This document shows, piece after piece, positions 44,848 through 48,123 of a stretch of DNA of 48,123 nt. The notes under the pieces are model-generated. The model did not search any database. It saw only the letters and a list, made by a program, of their open reading frames with translations, and was not told the DNA's origin. Source of the DNA: Pseudomonadota bacterium. GTDB taxonomy: Bacteria > Myxococcota_A > Polyangia > Haliangiales > Haliangiaceae. Location: positions 1-48,123 of the forward strand of contig JAEWJO010000176.1 in the NCBI GenBank assembly GCA_023386455.1, given 5' to 3'. The position numbers and the translations under genes were made by a program. Positions within the stretch are counted from its first letter, which is position 1; every line of letters starts with the position of its first letter.

Positions 44848-45498
44848 TCACTCCGAGGCGACGTTATCCTGGAAACGCCACACGAATTCAAAGGCTTCGC
44901 CCGAGCGCTTCACCACCAGCTTGAGCTGCCGGACGTTCACGGAGAACAGATCGCGCTGGTAGAACACGAAGTCGGCGCGGCCGCGAAACACCGAGAGCGA
45001 GCCGAGGGTCTGGCGGTTGCGCCAGCCGTCATCGTTGATCTCGACGATGTCGCCGTACTGGTTGCGGCGCGCGGTGCGGCGCTCGCGGTCCCACATCTTG
45101 GTGATGATGCTGGTGCGCGCGTGCTCGATCGCCTCGGGCGTCCACATGTGGCCCTTGTCGTCGACCAGGTGGACCTCCCACGAGTTCAGGTCGGCCCACT
45201 CCTGCCACTTGTGATCGATCTGGACGTGGAAGCGGAGGCGATCGCGCGACACCATCGTGAAGCTCGCCTCGTTGAGGAGCGGGTAGCGATGGTTGTGGAC
45301 GAGCGACGCGCGCTGGGTCGGCGACGGGTCGTCCGGCATCTCGAGCTCCATGTCGCCGCGAACGATCGTGATCTTCTCCGAGCTGCGGAGAGTCTCGTTC
45401 TGGTCGGCGAGCGGATTTGGCTGCACCGCGACGCCATGAAACGTCCGGCTGCATCCCGCCAATGCGACCATCACCGCGAGCAGTCGAAGGCCCAGCAT
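44848..45498 (-). CDS. Hypothetical lipoprotein between gmk and rel
   Basis: A 216-residue protein with a lipoprotein signal (MLGLRLLAVMVALAGC, Cys16). The mature part has no membrane helices and mixed strands, with conserved-looking aromatic segments such as HKWQEWADLNSWEVHL and GRADFVFYQRDLF. No family was recognised; the latter half has the feel of a beta-sandwich periplasmic domain. A ribosome site (GAGAGGG) lies about 11 nt before ATG 45498. It occupies the place between gmk and rel/spoT where many proteobacteria have rpoZ. Confidence 0.75.
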   Translation of the reverse strand: MLGLRLLAVMVALAGCSRTFHGVAVQPNPLADQNETLRSSEKITIVRGDMELEMPDDPSPTQRASLVHNHRYPLLNEASFTMVSRDRLRFHVQIDHKWQEWADLNSWEVHLVDDKGHMWTPEAIEHARTSIITKMWDRERRTARRNQYGDIVEINDDGWRNRQTLGSLSVFRGRADFVFYQRDLFSVNVRQLKLVVKRSGEAFEFVWRFQDNVASE

Positions 45499-45562
45499 TG
45501 CACTAGCTTTCCCTCTCGCCCGGCGGGCGTCAATAGCGTCGTTCACCGAGGGCGTACGAGCG

Positions 45563-46255
45563 TTATCGCCCGACTAGCTTCCGGGCGTGCGCTTCGGCGT
45601 CACGGTTTGCGCTGACGATCGCTGCCAGGCTCGGAAGGTCGTATGGAACGTCCGTGCGGTTCGTTACACCGTACTTGCGGGTCAGATAGGTGGCACGGAG
45701 GACGCCATACGCGCGCTCGAGGTCGTCGTTGACGATCAAGTGCTGGTACTCGTTGAAGTGCTCGAGCTCGGCCAGCGCGTTGCGAAGCCGGGTCGCGATG
45801 ATCTCGGGTGCGTCGGTCGCACGCTGTCGCAGGCGCGAAGCTAGAACCTCTAGGTCCGGCGGCAGCACGAAGATCTTCAGCGAGTCCGCGGGCCAGCGCG
45901 CCGATAGCGCCGCGCCGCCCTGCCAGTCGACGTCGAAGATGATGTCGCGACCCGCCGCGAGCGCCTGCTCGATCGGCGCCTGGGCGGTGCCGTAGCGGTT
46001 CTTGTGGACGAACGCGTGCTCCGCGAACTCGCCCTTCTCGACCATCTCCTGGAATTTCTCGGTCGACACGAACCAGTAGTCCCGGCCGTCGACCTCACCG
46101 GTCCGCATGGGACGCGTCGTGTAGGAGACCGAGAACTCGAGCTGGCCCTTGAACTCGGACAAGAGGCGCCGGGTGAGCGTGGTCTTCCCTGCCCCGCTCG
46201 GCGAGGACACGATGACCAGAACGCCGCGACTGCTCATCTGAATGGCCGGCATCAT
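45563..46255 (-). CDS. gmk: Guanylate kinase
   Basis: About 230 residues. It phosphorylates GMP to GDP with ATP. The P-loop is SSPSGAGKTTL near the N-terminus, the GMP-binding segment has SVSYTTRPMRTGEVDGRDY, and the lid-region stretch FVHKNRYGT and DVDWQGG are present. Length is slightly above the usual (about 205) because of the C-terminus. Two ATGs (46255, 46252) sit at the yicC stop and either may be used; both give overlap and coupling with yicC. It belongs to the nucleotide/stringent-response cluster with rel. Confidence 0.96.
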   Translation of the reverse strand: MMPAIQMSSRGVLVIVSSPSGAGKTTLTRRLLSEFKGQLEFSVSYTTRPMRTGEVDGRDYWFVSTEKFQEMVEKGEFAEHAFVHKNRYGTAQAPIEQALAAGRDIIFDVDWQGGAALSARWPADSLKIFVLPPDLEVLASRLRQRATDAPEIIATRLRNALAELEHFNEYQHLIVNDDLERAYGVLRATYLTRKYGVTNRTDVPYDLPSLAAIVSANRDAEAHARKLVGR

Positions 46256-47145
46256 TCCACGTTCTGAACCTGTTCGCGCACCTTCTCGAGCACGGCCTTC
46301 GCTTCGACGATCGCCGAGCTGATCTCCGTCGCCGCCGACTTGCTCCCGATCGTATTGAGCTCGCGGCCGATCTCCTGGACGAGGAAGTCGAGCCGGCGCC
46401 CCGAGGGCGCGGACCCGGCGATCAGCGTGCGCGCCTGCTCGAGGTGGCTCGACAGCCGGACGAGCTCCTCGGTGACGTCGGCGCGCTCGGCGAGGACGGC
46501 GACCTCCTGGGCGAGGCGCTGCGGGTCGAGCCAGCCGGCCGCATCGCTGGCCTTGTCCGAGGTCTCGTCGGCGAGCAGGCGCTTCAGCCGCTCCTGGAGC
46601 CGCTTCTGCACGCGCTCCGGGACGCCGGTCGCGAGCTTCTCGATCGCGGAACGGATGCGACCGAGCTCGGCGATCCGCGCCGTCAGCTCGCGCGCGAGCG
46701 CCGCGCCCTCGGCCTGACGCATCGCCTGGAGCTGGGCGAGTGAAGCGTCGAGCGCGGCGACCACCGCAGCGTCGTCGGTCTCGTCGCGGTGATCGTCGCC
46801 GGTGATCATGACGCCCGGCTGCGCGAGGACGAGCGCGAGATCGGGCCCGGCGATGCCGAGCGAGTGCGCGAGGTCGGCGAGGCGCGTGTGCGCGGCGCGG
46901 GCCGCGGCGACATCGAGCCGCGTCGTCGACTCGCCGCCGCGCACGAGGTGGACGGTGATCGCGAGGCTGCCGCGCTCGATCGCGCCGCGCACCCTGGCGT
47001 TGACCGCTTCCTCGAGGGCGGGCTGGAGCGACGCACCGCGGAGCTTGAGGTCGAGGAAGCGGTGGTTGACCGCACGGACGTCGACGGTCGCGCGCGTGCG
47101 TCCCTGTTCGGCGACGCCGCGTCCAAAGCCGGTCATGCTGCGCAC
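46252..47145 (-). CDS. yicC: YicC family endoribonuclease-like protein
   Basis: A 297-residue protein of the YicC/YloC family. The start RSMTGFGRG, the segment VDVRAVNHRFLDLKLRG and the C-terminal RRLDFLVQEIGRELNTIGSK are family hallmarks. Members have recently been described as endoribonucleases or adaptors in RNA turnover. The GTG at 47145 gives the usual N-terminus (xxSMTGFG); ATG 47136 is the alternative. It is the first gene of the cluster yicC-gmk-lipoprotein-rel and is divergent from the substrate-binding protein gene, with 44 bp between the two starts. Confidence 0.94.
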   Translation of the reverse strand: MRSMTGFGRGVAEQGRTRATVDVRAVNHRFLDLKLRGASLQPALEEAVNARVRGAIERGSLAITVHLVRGGESTTRLDVAAARAAHTRLADLAHSLGIAGPDLALVLAQPGVMITGDDHRDETDDAAVVAALDASLAQLQAMRQAEGAALARELTARIAELGRIRSAIEKLATGVPERVQKRLQERLKRLLADETSDKASDAAGWLDPQRLAQEVAVLAERADVTEELVRLSSHLEQARTLIAGSAPSGRRLDFLVQEIGRELNTIGSKSAATEISSAIVEAKAVLEKVREQVQNVE

Positions 47146-47189
47146 GAGCCACTGATATCACGCGCGCCGCGTGCGATGCTCGCGCCGCG

Positions 47190-48123
47190 ATGACTAGCGA
47201 CCGTGGGCTCCTGCTCGGCGTGCTCGTCGCGTGTGCCGCGTGCGGCGGCTCGTCGGAGACCGCGCCCACCCCGATCCGGTTCCTCCACACGTTCGGGCCC
47301 GAGGAGACCGAGGTGTTCAACGCGACGATGGCCGATCGGGGCATTGCGGTCGACGCCTCGCTCGTGCCGTTCGCCCGCGGCCAACAGGTGATCGGCGAGA
47401 TCCTGCGCGCGGGCACGAACTGCCCCGACCTGATCCGGATCGACGCGACGTGGATGCCCGGCCTCGCGAAGCTGCTCGCGCCGGTGCCGCCCGAGCTCGC
47501 GCAGCTCGACTGGCTGCCCGAGGCCACCGGGCTCGCATCGACGAAGGACGGCCTCGGCGCGCTGCCGATGGCAGTCGACGGGCTCGTCGTGATCCGCGAC
47601 GAGTCGACGCCCGCGCCGGCGTCGGCCGCGATCGTCGATCTCGTCGGTGCGACGCGGGCGGCACGCCATGCAGGCCGGCCCCATCCGCTCGGCCTGCGCG
47701 TCGACGGCTACTGGCTCGTGCCGTGGCTGCGCGCCGACGGCGCGGATCTCGCGGTCGGTCAGATCGACGACGAGGGTGCCGTCCGCGCGGTCGCCGCGTT
47801 CGCCCGTCTGTTCGGCGACCTCGCACCGCCGCCGCCGCCCGCCGGCGCCGAGGCGCCCGACGAGCTGCGTCGCTGGGCGGCGCACGAGATCGCGTACTGG
47901 GTCACCGGACCGTGGCAGATCGGTGCGCTCCGCGAACGCGAGCGCCTCGCGGTGTCGCCGCTCGCCCACGCCCCGCGTGGCGGTCAGCTGCTCGTGGTCC
48001 CGGCGTGCGCGAAGAACCCCGCCGACGGCTGGCGGCTCGCGCGCGAGCTGACGTCCGTCGAGGTGCAGAAGAAGCTCGCCGAGGTGTTCGCGACCGTGCC
48101 GACGCGCGTCAGTGCCCTCGCGG
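47190..48123 (+). CDS. ABC sugar-type substrate-binding lipoprotein (partial, cut by window end)
   Basis: 311 codons run open to the right edge. The N-terminus is a lipoprotein signal (MTSDRGLLLGVLVACAACGG, Cys15 or Cys18). The mature sequence resembles extracellular solute-binding proteins of the maltose/glycerol-phosphate class: FLHTFGPEETEVFNATM at the start, DLIRIDATWMPGLAKLL, MAVDGLVVIRD and TGPWQIGAL further on. It would deliver a sugar or similar solute to an ABC permease expected beyond the window. Frame was checked codon by codon with no stop. It is divergent from yicC. Confidence 0.85.
   Translation, partial: MTSDRGLLLGVLVACAACGGSSETAPTPIRFLHTFGPEETEVFNATMADRGIAVDASLVPFARGQQVIGEILRAGTNCPDLIRIDATWMPGLAKLLAPVPPELAQLDWLPEATGLASTKDGLGALPMAVDGLVVIRDESTPAPASAAIVDLVGATRAARHAGRPHPLGLRVDGYWLVPWLRADGADLAVGQIDDEGAVRAVAAFARLFGDLAPPPPPAGAEAPDELRRWAAHEIAYWVTGPWQIGALRERERLAVSPLAHAPRGGQLLVVPACAKNPADGWRLARELTSVEVQKKLAEVFATVPTRVSALA

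Noticed and set aside
45515..45535. Palindrome (CGCCCGGCGGGCG) after gmk considered as terminator
   Set aside because: No T-tract follows it in the gmk direction; it sits just upstream of the next gene's ribosome site.

Overview
High-GC bacterial chromosome, most likely a myxobacterium (Myxococcota, possibly close to Haliangiales). The evidence is very high GC at third codon positions, many lipoproteins, Ser/Thr kinase and NtrC-type signalling genes, a protein with a MYXO-CTERM-like tail, and a microcompartment operon that in gene order and recognisable sequence resembles the one of Haliangium ochraceum. The taxonomy is inferred; no rRNA or marker gene is present.

Layout. 1-1673 (+): the end of an unknown gene, a two-helix membrane protein, a 55-residue ORF and a MoaD-MoaE fusion. 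1670-17225 (-): one tightly packed operon with an NtrC-family response regulator first, followed by type II secretion genes gspC-D-E-F-G-H-I-J-K-L-M-N, mostly coupled by 1-4 bp stop/start overlaps. gspO (prepilin peptidase) is not here. 17226-18625: a divergent regulatory gap, an M43/pappalysin-like metalloprotease lipoprotein and a bidirectional terminator. 18639-21377 (-): a large multi-spanning sensor histidine kinase. 21416-24254: an outer-membrane barrel protein convergent with an FG-GAP/VCBS repeat protein; the two overlap by 62 bp. 24365-31123 (+): a DUF1501 Tat protein coupled to a CxxCH lipoprotein, a cyclophilin lipoprotein, and an unusual DUF4139 protein carrying inserted thrombospondin type 3 repeats and an OmpA domain.

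31120-34709 (-): a compact bacterial microcompartment operon, in transcription order BMC-T, BMC-H, BMC-P (EutN/CcmL), CoA-acylating aldehyde dehydrogenase with an N-terminal encapsulation helix, a second BMC-T, and a short unrecognised protein. It holds a full set of shell tile types but only one enzyme, so the substrate is unknown. This is the most interesting locus in the window.

34836-42600: TolC-type efflux protein, lipoprotein, PgeF/YfiH laccase-domain enzyme, a small repeat protein, an MDR-like protein without the catalytic zinc domain, a tail-anchored Ser/Thr kinase homologue whose DFG motif reads NFS, a 52-residue basic protein and a four-helix membrane protein. 42597-47145 (-): yicC, gmk, a lipoprotein and a bifunctional rel/spoT gene, a stringent-response cluster without rpoZ. 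47190-end (+): the start of a sugar-type ABC substrate-binding lipoprotein cut by the window edge.

No rRNA, tRNA, CRISPR array, insertion sequence or prophage was seen. Domain positions are estimates made by eye from the translations, and family names rest on recognised motifs rather than searches.
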